From: Rhizophlyctis rosea
Lineage: Eukaryota; Chytridiomycota; Chytridiomycetes; Rhizophlyctidales; Rhizophlyctidaceae
Assembly (NCBI GenBank): GCA_027596075.1
Contig: JADGJC010000017.1
Coordinates: 1-64,000, forward strand
Direction: 5' to 3'
Length of the DNA: 64,000 bases
Shown: piece after piece, positions 33,945 through 45,690 of the stretch
Layout of the letters: each line of letters starts with the position of its first letter
Position numbering within the stretch: the stretch's first letter is position 1
Position numbers and translations under genes: made by a program
Notes under the pieces: model-generated
The model's input: only the letters and a program-made list of their open reading frames with translations
Database searches by the model: none
Told to the model about the DNA's origin: nothing

Positions 33945-35371
33945 TCAATACCTCTTCTCCGCCAACCGCCCAAACAAAAACTCCAACCCCTTCTCCCCCT
34001 CCAAAAACAACGGCTCCCCACTCCCCGGCCCCCCCGGCTTCTTCACCTCCGCCCCCTTCACGGGCGCCAACTCCTCCACCAACCCCCACTGCCCCTTCAA
34101 AAACTTCATCACAAGCTCGTCACAAAGCGCTAACGAAATATGGGGATCAGCGGAGCCGCCTAGTCCGAGCTTACGCGAAACGAAGGGGAAGAGGGAAGGA
34201 AAATCGGAGAAATCTTGGTGGGCTGTGTTTCGGATTACGATGAATTTTGTGGAGGGGTGGTGGGAGGGGTGGGAGAGGAGGCGGGAGATTGGGTCGAGGT
34301 TTTCGCGCCAGTGGAAGGTCTGTGTGGGGTGGGGTGTTAGTATTAAGGAGGGGTGTGATGTTGCTTTAGAATTATATATAATGTACCTCACTCTGTATTG
34401 TGATGAAGGGCTTGGTAATATCTAATTCCCCTACCGCATGCATCCAAGGATCAAAGATTATTCCAACACCAAATGGTCGTTTAGGATTGGATAGTGATGT
34501 TAAAGCTGTTGCGCCCTGTTGGAACCAGCAATGTTGGAACCAGCAATGTGGATGAGTTTCATGCAGTCGAATGGAAGACACAGCAAAGACCTACACCAAA
34601 GGAATGTCCAGCAGCGGCGCACTTATCCCAATCAAACCTCCCCTTGAACACACCCAAATCAAAACCAGCCGCAAAGTCCTTCATCAAATTATCAATTTCG
34701 CGTCCCTCATCCAGTTGTCGCAACACCTCCACCACCTCTCCAATCTCCTCATCTTTAAACGCAACCTGCTTCTTACGTTCCCTCAAAAGGTATTCTTCAT
34801 GACTCATTCCTTCGGGCACTAGCGCTTTCTCCTCCGCTACTCGCCGATATCGGACTCGCTCCGCATACGCGTTTACGGAAGCTACGGTAGCGGACCCGTC
34901 ACGATGTTCGACGGCCGCTGCGATAAAGCCGTGAGACGCCAAGTCGCAGCACACTTGGGAGTAGGTGGTGCGGGTTCCACCGAGGCCGTGGGAGAATACT
35001 ATTACGGGCAGACGGTCTGGAACTTTGGGGAGCGGCTCGATAGTTGCAGGGTCGTCTTCCGAGTGCGAGGAGATTGAAGACGAAGGTAGGAGGGGAGCGT
35101 TCGAGTATGCGGGCATTGTTGTGGAGGCAGCTAGTGGGTAAAATACTCCAAGGGAAAGCCAGCCGGGGATTTTGAAGAAGTCTCCGTATCCGACACTATA
35201 GAATGAAGCGTTTGGAAGCCAGCGTGCGTGGGAGTGGTTTTCGGCAGAAATGGTCGTGGGGTAGTAGAGGCGGAACAGAACACCCTTCTGGTTGGCGGTG
35301 CGAGGAGTTTCGATGTCGAGGACACCGACTGGGTAGTGCCCTCGTACGGTTCCTGTAGAGTGGTGTGGCAT
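33945..35371 (-). CDS. PAF-acetylhydrolase-like (class II/plasma-type) phospholipase
   Basis: Three exons (35371-34595, 34515-34387, 34319-33945), all in phase 0, give 426 residues. The alpha/beta-hydrolase core shows IVFSHGLGGTRTTYSQVC (oxyanion region), the nucleophile Ser in GHSFG joined across the intron to GATALTSL, the Asp in GIIFDPWMHAV, and the His in IRNTAHQDFSDFP. This spacing is that of PAF-AH II. Such enzymes remove short or oxidised acyl chains from phospholipids. The MPHHSTG start gives the usual family length. An upstream in-frame ATG at 35551 would add 60 residues (MGGFQIKLPSMKASPVIYII) and cannot be excluded. There is no signal peptide with the chosen start, so it is probably intracellular. 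Confidence 0.9.
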
Positions 35372-35827
35372 TTGCGGAGACGTGCGTAGAGGTGTTAACT
35401 GTGGAGAGGGAGGTGAGAAATTGCGAGAAAGAGAACGGAGGGCCAGCTTGTCAAATGTCAAGTGGTGGTATTGAGATGGGCCGATACCGGCAATAATGTA
35501 AATAACAGGGGAAGCTTTCATCGATGGAAGTTTGATCTGGAAGCCCCCCATCCATCCCGAATATCGATGCGGCAGAATTTGTCACATCCGCATCATTCGA
35601 TTGAATCATTGCCGTCACACAGTCGCATCTTCGGGTGGATATTGAACCGGGAGATGTGGCGCAGTCATACCTGATCAGCACCGATTCAGCAGACAAGCCT
35701 GAGACAGGACAGGACAGGTTTGGCGCAACACCTGTATGATTTGCTTCAGAATGATCAAGAATGATTGCAAGCAAAATGTAGTATCAGAAAGTCTCTCAAT
35801 GGACGCATGAAACCAGAGGGATGTTAT
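35372..35827. other. Intergenic region between two minus-strand genes
   Basis: It holds the lipase promoter and the 3' flank of GAA1. No separate exon is supported, though the in-frame upstream ATG of the lipase at 35551 falls here. Confidence 0.4.
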
Positions 35828-38394
35828 TTACATGTTCAAAACAACCCCCGCAGCCAACAAAACCGGCCAATACAAACCCATCACAATAACCAAAACCCAA
35901 CTCCCATAATGCACCCAACAATCCACCGCCTGCTCCACCACCCTCTGCGCAACCTCCGTGCCTTCCCATAACCAAACCATCCCAAGCATCCCCAAGGGAC
36001 TCGCTAACCCTATTAGCGCCATACGTATCCAGTATCCGAATACTCTCCGAGTTGGTCGGACAATGGCAACGGCTGGCACAGATGGTAACGCTAAGGCTAC
36101 CGAAAGACTCGGGTTGCGCATCCCAACTCCTATCAGTATTATGGCTAGCTCCGCGCTGCACATACATTTTAGCATGCGCCAGGTGGTAGATACAATTCTA
36201 GGATTTTGTTGACCTCCGGAAAGCTGTGTTGCGAGTGAAGGGATGAGGAAAGCCATCCAGGAGAAGGATGCAATGATTATGCTGCCCAGTATAAAGTTTT
36301 CCTGTTCAAGAACTTGGATGAGACTGGAGTGAACAATGACAATCGGCATCCGTCTAACAACTTACGAAATACGGGATGCTTGCAGCCCACGCTCGCAAGA
36401 AGATGGCCAGATATATCGCAGCGGCACCCGCGACGTGACATAAAGCTAAGACAGTTGCTGGTACGAACAATGGTCTGCTACGTCTCGTGAACACAGACAA
36501 AGATTCTGGACGCTGAAGGAGATTGGTCCCCTTTATTGGGGTCGCATCTCCCGCTGCGGCGTGCTTCAGCCCTTCGGCGTCCCACCAAAGTGTCAATGAC
36601 TTGGAAGGAGTGGATGAGACTTAAGTTCCACAAAACAGAAACATTCACGCCAAATACCTGAAAGATCAAAGTTACAGCAGGCAGAATGACGGGCGTGATG
36701 TAGACCGAGATTGGAATGAAATGATCAGCGGCTGGCATGAAGTAAAACCAGTACGCATGGTGTAAGCGTTCCAGTAGGTTGTTCAGACTGAAAAGCGCAG
36801 ATTCTATGGCCCTGCGCGCGAAGTGTGTCAAAAAACCCATGCATGCATATGAAAATGTGAAACGTCACCTAATACCTTCCTATTTGCTCGCCGGATATCC
36901 GATAACTAGAATCATCGCGGACTCCAACGATTGTAAGTGCCTCGATCTTATATTGTGGGTAAAAGGCATGACCGGCATTTGGAAATCCGAGGGCCTGCTC
37001 TCTCATAAACCCAACGATATGGGTCAAATTATTTATGTACGAGTCGAAAGACCCAGGCTGAGCGTGTAGTTTCAGTTCGTCGTGCAAGGCCACGCGTATG
37101 CCTTCGAATTGCGCGGTATTGACAACAGTCGTGATTAGATCCGCGTTCGATAGTTGGCCATTGAGACTTTCTGGTTCGGTGCTTTGTCAATATTAGGACG
37201 GCACAAAAGCACGTGAATGTACACACCCACGTAGATGCCCAGAGCTGAGTAATCCTCCATTCCGGCGAACTCCAAGTTCAATGCCTCATGGATCACACCT
37301 CCATGCAAGGCGAGAGGATCGAAACTTTGCCCTTTATCAGGTATATCAGGACTCAAACTACTGGGTGCATTTCACATGGCTCGTTAACGCTACTTACACT
37401 TGTTTTCAATTCCGCCTGTATTATGATATGCCTCCAGCCACGCTTGAGTTCCGAGGAGACTTGGATCAGTCACCAGAAAGATGAAGTCCTTTGCCCAGAA
37501 ACTGAATTCTGGCAACACGACGATTCAATTAATCTTGAATCGCAGTGCAGTGAAGAGCAGGTTGACCTATTTACTCACTCGTCATGAATTTTGCCAATGC
37601 CAGCAGATAGCTGACGCCGTTGATGTTCTCTAGGGGTGCAAGTTGAGGAACTACAACCGACGGACCGCAGTCTTGACGTTCGGCTTACTCGCTCCATTGC
37701 GGCAAATCCACGGGGCAGAAATGACAATCACTTCAGTCCCGTCCCCACGCGGCGCTCTGAAAAGTCCGTATGCATTGGCTCCATACACCATTTCACTTCC
37801 AACTGTGGCCTGGAATTTTTGGGTATGTGCGTCGAGTCCGAAACTCGCTAGCTGATTTTGGACAAAGTCCGCCTTGCTACACAAGACCGCTTAGCTGCTG
37901 CTGCACGTGTTTACAACACCAAGCCAACTCACCTAGTGCTATTTTCGGCCGCGTTTGAAAGACGCTCAATATCAGACTTATACTGAGTCGCGACCCATAG
38001 ATCAAGCGCCGAGAAGTGTCGGTTCCTCTGATTATCCGTCGTCAGATTTCAAATTCCTGTACACATTTCAGGGCGGCATCGTTTGCTGACGTACCGTTCC
38101 AGGAAGTAACGCGTTCTCATCTGGGTGCGCGCGGTGATGAAGCTGCCCAAGTGGCAACACCAGAAGTCCTAGTAGTCCTATCGTGTAGAATAGCCAGCTT
38201 TACGAATATCAGTCGCTTTGACTTTGCCGCACGACAGTAGATCTATTACTCCACCTAAAATTACGGGCGACAAACCGAAGTCCCCGGCCCAACCGTCGCT
38301 GGCGCTGTATCCGCTTGAATTCCCAAGGCAGCTTAGGTTTGGGAGGAGTGTCGGATTTGCTGATTTCTAAACGCCGTTTGAAAAGGGATAACAT
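35828..38394 (-). CDS. GAA1: GPI transamidase subunit GAA1 (GPAA1)
   Basis: Eleven exons (38394-38255, 38197-38095, 38027-37933, 37876-37689, 37629-37579, 37508-37398, 37331-37227, 37170-36876, 36811-36658, 36599-36366, 36301-35828) close in phase to 649 residues. A cytosolic basic N-terminus leads to a membrane segment ([18 protein letters not shown]) and the family block DENALLPG. The lumenal M28-peptidase-like domain has [35 protein letters not shown] and [19 protein letters not shown], then the characteristic [20 protein letters not shown]. About six more membrane segments follow. GAA1 helps transfer preassembled GPI to proteins in the ER. The exon 6/7 junction has a second possible acceptor that changes a few residues. 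It is divergent from GPI1. Confidence 0.93.
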
Positions 38395-38689
38395 CGCTGT
38401 AATATACTTGCGTTCAAAAAAGTTGCCATGTGGAGAAGGGGGACTGAAGTTCGTTGGGTCCAGCATCAGGGTCTTGTCGCACAAATCAGGGTGCAATCGG
38501 CAACCATGCCAGGACCCTGAGCTAACCGCGGCCTTCACTCTCAAGAACTTTTCTCTCGCTTACTCCATCCCATGCCACTTGACCTTCCGATCCTCAAACA
38601 TTTTACAACTTACACCAATAGCTTCTTTCAATGAAGCGTACTGCTCGCAACTCCTTCTTCGCTCAACTCCAGCAGTCTTGAAACAAACA
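38395..38689. promoter_or_regulatory. Shared promoter of GAA1 and GPI1
   Basis: Only 295 bases separate the two start codons, so both promoters must overlap. No TATA box is evident. The GPI1-proximal part is CT-rich. Confidence 0.6.
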
Positions 38690-41578
38690 ATGCCGGCGGA
38701 AGATATAAAGGTCTTCTGGCCCACAGATGTGCTGCAAAGAAAACAGTTCCAAACTGGTTGGCTCCTAGGTTGGGTGAACGCGTCGCAGCGCGTTGTATGT
38801 GTGTCGTGTGTATTGAGGAATACAGCACCAGACGTAGGTTTCCACCCCGCGAAGCTACGGCAAACAAAGATCTGTTCGGAGCAGACACTGACGGTGCTTT
38901 ATCAAGACAGACTCAGTGGCGAACTGGGTAGAACGTCTCTCAACAAAGTTTTCCGATCTCAAGATTATCGGTCAATGCGTTGGTGAAGCTGGCGTAGAGC
39001 CGGGCTATCCCAAGGTTCAGGCGTCTGATTGGATCGTAATACACATGGACCGACTTCGTAGGAATCCTGTTGTCCGGTATGGTGCTTGTCTATGGTGATG
39101 CATACTTTCGCGCTGAACTCCAGTCCTCGAAGGTCTATAAGAATGGGCGGACAGTCCTTGAACTCAAAATACTGCATGACATTCATATTATACCGGCGAC
39201 CCAACGCGCGTGCACTGCAATATTACTCGCTCCGGCCGCTAGTCCTGGACCTATCTAAAGTTCGGCGAAAATCCGTTCATGGGGATGTTGGAATGGTTGA
39301 AAGTTCAATAACATCTTCAACCTTAATTAAAAAGATGGCTCTGCACGCTCAGGCGTCAAGAGCATTGCAATGTGACGGTGTTGATATAGATCTGATCCTG
39401 CATGAGGTTGGTGATTGCACGGTAACTTTCAGCCGCGACTTCTCAAAACTCAAGGAAATGATGTCTGCTCTTAGATCAACCTTTGCCACGCTGTTCAGAC
39501 GTCCGTAGCAAAGCATACCAGAAGTCTGTTGAAAGTTCGCATGTATTTTGAAGACCAGCGAAAACTATTATCAAACATACCGCACGCACTGGCCAGGGCA
39601 TGTCTAAGACCGCTCGTATACATCTGTTTCCTGCTGCGACTGGCAGCAGAGTGTCTCCTTATCATACTCAACGCGGAGGTTACGTTTTTAGTACCATGGA
39701 AGCATTTCTCTGCAACAGGTTAGGTTACATTTGTGGGAAGGCGCCCTCGCGTTTGCATTGTGCAAATGTTTACTAACAAATTGGAACTATCACCATTTGT
39801 TTACTAGCCCAACAAATAGATCTCAGGCTTCAACAAGCGTGCTTCTGGCCATGGCAGTATGTCCTCTGGTTGCGCAGTGAGAACCGGCTTTCTGCGGTTG
39901 CGCAGGCGCGATATATAGGGTAAGAGCGTTCGTCATTTAAGGTGGCAAGATCCACAAACCGTTCCCTCTCCTATATCCTTTCTTGCTCATACTGTTTTGC
40001 CAGATTTTACAATACACTATGGCTGATCGCCAACGACATCATCATTGGCGTCGCTCTCGGCGCATATCTCATGGAATTCGCATCTGGCATTGCTCGTTGG
40101 GTAGAAACATATTTAACGGTGAGCAATTTTGCTATTTGCAATTTAAATCGCATGGAATTAACATCGTTTAGTATTTCACGGTCGACATAATACGCTCTAC
40201 CATTATCTGGCTGATGGGATATCCCGCTGGTCTCAAGCTGAACAGCAAGCTGACTTCTTTCCTCGGCGAGCTTTTCTTGTGGCTTGTAGATGGGTGGAAA
40301 GGTAACATCTTCTGCGGATGTTATGTTTCTGGCCAGCAGTACTCATGACTGAATATAATCACCGAAGCAGATGTCTTATCATTAGCACTTCCGTACCTTC
40401 CACAAATCATCTTCTGCATCGGCCTCTTTGGCTGCTTTGGTGCCTCGATGATCATCTCACTGACCACCGACTTAGTCTCGCTGTTCACGTCCCATCTGTA
40501 TCTGTTTTACCTCGTGGCGAGTCGGATATACTATTGGCAGGTGTCAATCATTCTCTCTCTCTTTACATTATTCCGAGGTAGCTTTTCTTTCTTGTAACAA
40601 AATTGGCGTCCACGTTCGAGTTTCTCTTTTGCTGATCATTCTTTACAGGCAAGAAATACAATGTTTTGCGCAATCGCGTAGACGCCGCCGAGTATGATCT
40701 GGATCAGTTACTGTTGGGCACAATCTTGTTCAGCCTGTTATGCTTTTTGTGGCCCACTGTGGCAGTGTATTATATTTTGTTCTCTTTGGTGAGTGAAAAT
40801 CTATATGTGTGGGCAGAAAAGTGATGATGTGGCACTCATTTGTTTACTGATAGATGCTTTTGTTTACATTATGCAGGCTCGGCTTGTCGTCGTAGTAGCA
40901 CAAGCGATGGCGGAAATTGCGCTGGCGATCGTGAACCACTTTCCGCTTTTTGCAATCATGTTGAGATTCAAGGATCCTAGGCGCATTCCAGGTATGTTAT
41001 CGTCAATGGGAGGGGTAAGCGATAACATCCAGACTGAATAGCGCCATCGACAGCTGGGGTGAGTTTGGAGCTCCACAGGCCACCGAATGTAGGAAGGTGG
41101 TGGACATGGACGAAGGGGACGCGGGACAAGGGACAGGGGACTGGCTCGGATGGGGTGGAAACTGTGTATTTAGAACTGAAGGTAGGATGAACACCCATAC
41201 CATCGTGTCATACATTTGTGATGGACGCGTCTAACATTTCTCAACACGCAGTCCATACCACTGGACTTTCCGGCATTGCTCTACCAGTACCGCTACTTGC
41301 TCAACAGGTTTGCAACACAGCTGTCCCGACTGGTTACCTATCGTTATATTGACAATCGCAATCCGTCAGACTATATCAACAGTACCTCTCCTCCCAAGTT
41401 ATCAAATCGCTCTTCACAGGCGCAAATATTGACCGCATCAGTAGATTACAGGTACGCTACAATATGCCGACTGATTACACATCGGTGTTGTGGGATCACT
41501 GGGATGCGCGTTGCCTAACGACTGGTGTGGTATTATCACAGTATCCGACCCTTCCAGAACGCGTTAGCAAGCCGCTAG
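38690..41578 (+). CDS. GPI1: GPI1/PIG-Q, subunit of the GPI-GlcNAc transferase
   Basis: The gene starts at 38690 with [16 protein letters not shown] and [11 protein letters not shown], as in GPI1 N-termini. Clear later exons give [115 protein letters not shown] and [20 protein letters not shown]. This is the PIG-Q core order with several membrane segments. GPI1 stabilises the ER enzyme that makes GlcNAc-phosphatidylinositol, the first step of GPI synthesis. Exon borders between about 38990 and 39730 are not resolved; a coding region with possible small introns lies there. The 3' end is taken at 41578 by phase, though another frame would run to 41622. Confidence 0.88.
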
Positions 41579-41715
41579 ACGTCAAAGCGATGTGGGCTTC
41601 TTTTGAGGCCTTTGGGATGTGATGCGGTGGCATGTAATGTAGATGACGGCGGGTACGTAAGGTGGAGGAGAGACAAAAACGTGAATGTTCAAATATCTTC
41701 TTTCGATTTTATATC

Positions 41716-42070
41716 ATGGATGTGGCTAATGTGGTCGGACATCACTTGAAGTGTTGGTGTCAAATGTCCCCCAAGATCGATCAGCAGGCCTTTAGAACGT
41801 TGATGGTATTTAATGCTGGCTTCTTTGAGTTGCGTGATGTGAACTTCAAATGCTGGAGCTTACCCGTATCTGCGTCCCCGGAAGCAACGAGAGTCAGAAT
41901 CAAGGGAGAATGGTTGAATTGTAAGACTTGGTGCTGCTGGAATGTGCTCATGATCATTTTATTTCGGCCCAGACCAACTTTCCCTGCCTGTAATTGAGTT
42001 TTGTGAGAAAGACCCGCGAATGGCGCAAAAGCCCTTGCACTGTGAAGCAGTGCGGGATGCCTGTACCTGA
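41716..42070 (+). CDS. Candidate two-exon gene, unknown function
   Basis: Two segments (41716-41920 and 41973-42070) join across a 52-base GTAAGA...CAG intron in matching phase to a protein of about 100 residues. It begins MDVANVVGHHLKCWCQ and ends LPVIEFCEKDPRMAQKPLHC, then EAVRDACT. The reading is continuous and residue use looks coding, but I recognise no family. The sequence just downstream (42075-42395) also reads as coding in shifted frames without a usable splice path. The locus could therefore be a larger gene that I mis-splice, or a decayed one. Confidence 0.35.
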
Positions 42071-42874
42071 TCACTGGCTAGCGAAAAGGTCGCTGACACT
42101 GTGGGTTCCAGAAGTTGTTCGGGAATGTCAGGGGATGTTGCTGTTGGAAACGTCTCGAGTGTGAGTTTTGCTCCCTAGCAGCGAATGGCCGAGCCAGTAT
42201 CCACCTTTAATAATCACTACACCATCTCGGTCTGTTATTAGAATTGCTTGAAGGCCTTCTGTCCTATGGTTGGCGCGTCAAACTGTTGTTAGTCTTGTCG
42301 CAAAGTTTGACAGAATACCGAGTGCAACTTACTGTGAGACTGCTCCTTGCAAGACTGCTTGTAACTGGAACGCATGGGACGGTGAGTTGACGTAGCGTTC
42401 TGAAGTTAGCAGCGCACATAAAAGTTACCTCTGCCATGTTATCAGCTCTTCGTCGCCAGGTGAATGCGCTCGATTGTTGGTTGAAAAATAGATACACAAG
42501 ATGAGAGTCGAGATGGAGAGAAGCCTGGGAGAAGTCCACGAAGTGTACGAAGCTTGTGAAACCTGGTCCAAGCCACCTCACCCACATGGGACGAGTTGTG
42601 GCCTCAGGGTTTTCACCGTTTCCTCCTCCCTCCTCAACCTCCTCCCCACCTCATTGGCGAGGGTGGTGGAGTTGTCCAAGGAAGTTCATTTTAGTAACCG
42701 ATGCAATGCTAGTAGTGAACTCATAACACCTCAACTAGGAGGAAGCCTTTGCAAAAAGACCTCGTCACCAATGCTTTAATTCTTCGAATTACTTAGGCTA
42801 CCTACCTCACGCGTTCACTTCCAAACCACGTACCCACCCTATCAACATCTACTCCCGAAAGAACGACCGCTGCA
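42071..42874. other. Intergenic region with unresolved coding-like fragments
   Basis: Frames such as DHWLAKRSLTLWVPEVVREC and LLEGLLSYGWRVKLLLVLSQ occur on the plus strand in different phases. The apparent GT-AG gaps between them are too short (about 20 bases) for introns. A short minus-strand two-exon reading near 42437 is equally possible. I do not assign a gene. Confidence 0.3.
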
Positions 42875-44285
42875 ATGTCCTGCATATTAGTAGCGGCATC
42901 CTCTATGCTGACCAACAATGCGTCTCCAACGCCCATATCCAAGGCGTCTGTCTTCCTCCATATGGGACGGGTGAGGATTCAGATATGGTCCGAGGTGCTA
43001 TTTTTAGCCCCTTGCTGACTTTAGCGTTTCACTTTAAAAGGACCTTTTCATCATGTCGGCGCACATCACCATAATGGCAATTTGGTGGAATTCTCCCTGC
43101 TCCTTCTCCTCCGGATGCGTGACTTGGCTTCTAGCTGATACCGCCTTTGCCCTCCTCCGCCTTCCCAAACGGGCGATGGCATATCATGTCCAGCAGTCGC
43201 GCGGTGCAACATCACCCTGGGTAGACTCTCTAAATTCCTTGTGTTGCGGTCTCGGTTTCTTCGCTTGGGTAGATTGGCTATGCTACGCGGCATGGGTACT
43301 TGGTGTGTGGTTGATTCGTCCCGACCCCGTATGTAGAGATGGGAACATTCTGGTAAAGATTGTCACCTACGAGATTTTGCTGGATACGGCATTCTATTGC
43401 CTTTGCACGGTTGTGTATGTCACCGTAGTGGGTGCCAACAGATTTGCAGCTGGGAAGGTTTGCACTGGAGTAACGGTCAATCAGAACCATTGGCCAGTTG
43501 GTTGTCCACGGCTTGCGATTGATCGTCGATACTGGCGGAATCGGGGCGAACCCTTAGCGGAGTATCGAGCTAGACGGGATCGGATGGTGCGGGAAGCGCG
43601 AGAGGCGGAGATAGCAGCACGAGAGGGGCGGTTCACGGCTGATCAACCGTTGGGGATGGGGCAAATGAATACTCGGTTGGGAGGCCTCACGGAAGACGAG
43701 TTGAACAATTTACCGAAGTTCGTCGTGCAGGATGTTGAGCGGAGGAACGATGCCACGGTCGATAGAAGTGATACCCGCTCTCTGCGCTCGGTACGGATTG
43801 CATGGGTCGAAATGGATGCTCCCACCCAACCGTCTGCCACTCCATCACTCAATGTAGAACCATCATCACCATCAACACCAACACCCTCAATCCATCCAAC
43901 TACGTCGACTACCTGCGTCCTATGCCTAACGGATTACGAAGTTGGAGACACCGTTCGTCAATTAGCCTGCAATCATCGGTTCCATGTGGTGTGCATCGAT
44001 CCCTGGCTACTCGGTCCACCCGGACGTCGGAGAGAAGGGCATCGGACGTGTCCTGTGTGTGCTAGGGACGCAATCAAGGGCTTTGCTGTTGATGAAGGTG
44101 GGGAGGTAACGCATGAGAGTCTGGAAGTGCCAAGGGAGGGTGTGATGCCTGGGGCCATCGCGGATGATAGAGCTTCGACCTCATCGGTGGTGGACGGCGA
44201 TGAACGGACGGCAGAGCAAAGGGCATCGACAGCGAATCCAACTGTACCTCAACATCCCCACTCTGCTAATTCGTCCCCAGTATGA
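42875..44285 (+). CDS. Membrane RING-H2 E3 ubiquitin ligase
   Basis: Two exons (42875-42970, 43041-44285) join in phase 0 to 446 residues. The N-terminal 170 residues carry three to four hydrophobic segments ([34 protein letters not shown] and [20 protein letters not shown]). A charged helix and a Thr/Pro/Ser linker follow. At about 325-380 a RING-H2 finger reads [28 protein letters not shown] and TCPVC, giving Cys3-His2-Cys3 with a long loop ([12 protein letters not shown]) before the last pair. The tail is acidic and disordered. This is the layout of membrane-tethered ubiquitin ligases acting at ER, Golgi or endosomes. The substrate is unknown. Confidence 0.85.
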
Positions 44286-45690
44286 TGGGAACATGGGTCA
44301 TGGGCAGCTGATCAATTAGGATGATGGGCCACATTATGTAGCGTAGGTAGAAGGAGGCAGTTTGCGTGTAGTTTGCTCAAGAGCTAGGTTTTGCTTAGGT
44401 AGTCAAGGCACTTGGGCTTCAGTAGATGTAGTTGCTGTATATTGTCTAATGAAATAGTAAATTGTATGTAATATTTTACTTCGCAATTCCCCCTGACGGA
44501 ATGATGATCATCTAGATAGAGGGTCTTATTTTGAAAAAACACCATCCTTGAAAATGATGCAAACCACTCTGAGGCCGCAATAACATCGCTTCCTTTATGA
44601 TTTGGTCCAGCTACATGCCATATGAGCTTCAGATTTTTATACTGTTTGAAACGTTTGTCTCATAGCTTCAAGTCGAAGAACGACCCTAGTGGCAAAACCC
44701 AAGGACCCTGACCGAAAGTGGCGCCGCCACTTAAATCACGTGGGTACTCTGCCATTTTCTTTGCTGCCCGTGCCACCAACGGAAAGTTATATAAGGGGCA
44801 GCACACCCCGCCTCCCCTTCTTGTTTCTTCGAACAATCAATGCTCCATATCAGTTCGTTGTCGGTTGTGTTCCAGATAGCTGAGAACGCGTTCCCGGAGT
44901 CAAAGACTACTGACCCTCCACTCCCGAAAGGAGTTGGGTTATGCATCCTAAAACACAGACAGCGGATTATGCTCTGTTTCGTTGTTTGCACCTGAGGTTG
45001 CTGACATTTACACATCGCCAATACGTTGGTAGAGGTGGCGGTATTGGGTTGAGCTTTGAAGTTTGTTATCGTTGCCATCTTGCTGGCCGTCGTGTTGGGT
45101 TTTCGATGCATAGCAACATGCTGGTGACTTTGCGCTATTGATATCAGACTTTGTTTTTGGAGGACTTACTGGTTGATCAGTCAATCTCTGGCCCAAGTGG
45201 TATAGTGCCCTGGTTCTCTCAACTTCTCTTCCAAAGCCGCCTTCCCTTTCGCATGACTTGGCTTTCCCCTCAAGCCGCCTTCGCTCTTCAGAACCATTTG
45301 TTGTCGAAGTCCCATGTGCTCCTGGTTGATGGTGCCACGGTTATGGATTGCATTCGTGTTGTGAACTTGTGATACATGTATATCTCATCATCGTAACTTC
45401 ATCATGTGTCGCTCGTGAATCATCGCTTCACGGATGATATGGCTTACCCATTTGAATCAGTATTATGGATAAAAGTTTGGTCGCATTAATTACATGTCGC
45501 CTCATGAGTCATGACTCGATCGACAGGTACTTTCAGGGTACCATTCATGTTGATATGAATCATGTTCATGAAGTTGCAGCCAAATTCAGAAGTGCAACCT
45601 TCTTAACTAGTGTTCATGTTTTCCGAACTCATCCGGTTAACATGATGCATAGAGAAAGTCATAGACCTTCAGCGTGCGTCACAGAGAAGC
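44286..45690. other. 1.4-kb intergenic region
   Basis: It contains a strong TATA element near 44790 and several short plus-strand frames but no gene I can assemble. The 3' end near 45600-45690 is probably the leader of the large membrane-protein gene. Confidence 0.4.
44788..44794 (+). promoter_or_regulatory. TATA box of an unassigned transcript
   Basis: TATATAA is followed by GGGGCAGC and a C/T-rich stretch about 30 bases downstream, then an ATG at about 44840 that opens a 51-codon frame (MLHISSLSVVFQ...). This is a good promoter shape with no recognised product. Confidence 0.4.

Noticed and set aside
38965..39204. Minus-strand frame containing [14 protein letters not shown]
   Set aside because: It looked coding at first but lies opposite GPI1 exons with no splice partners on its strand.
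44788..45100. Spliceosomal snRNA, 7SL or U3 RNA downstream of the TATA box
   Set aside because: I looked for U1, U4, U5, U6, U3 and 7SL core motifs and found none.
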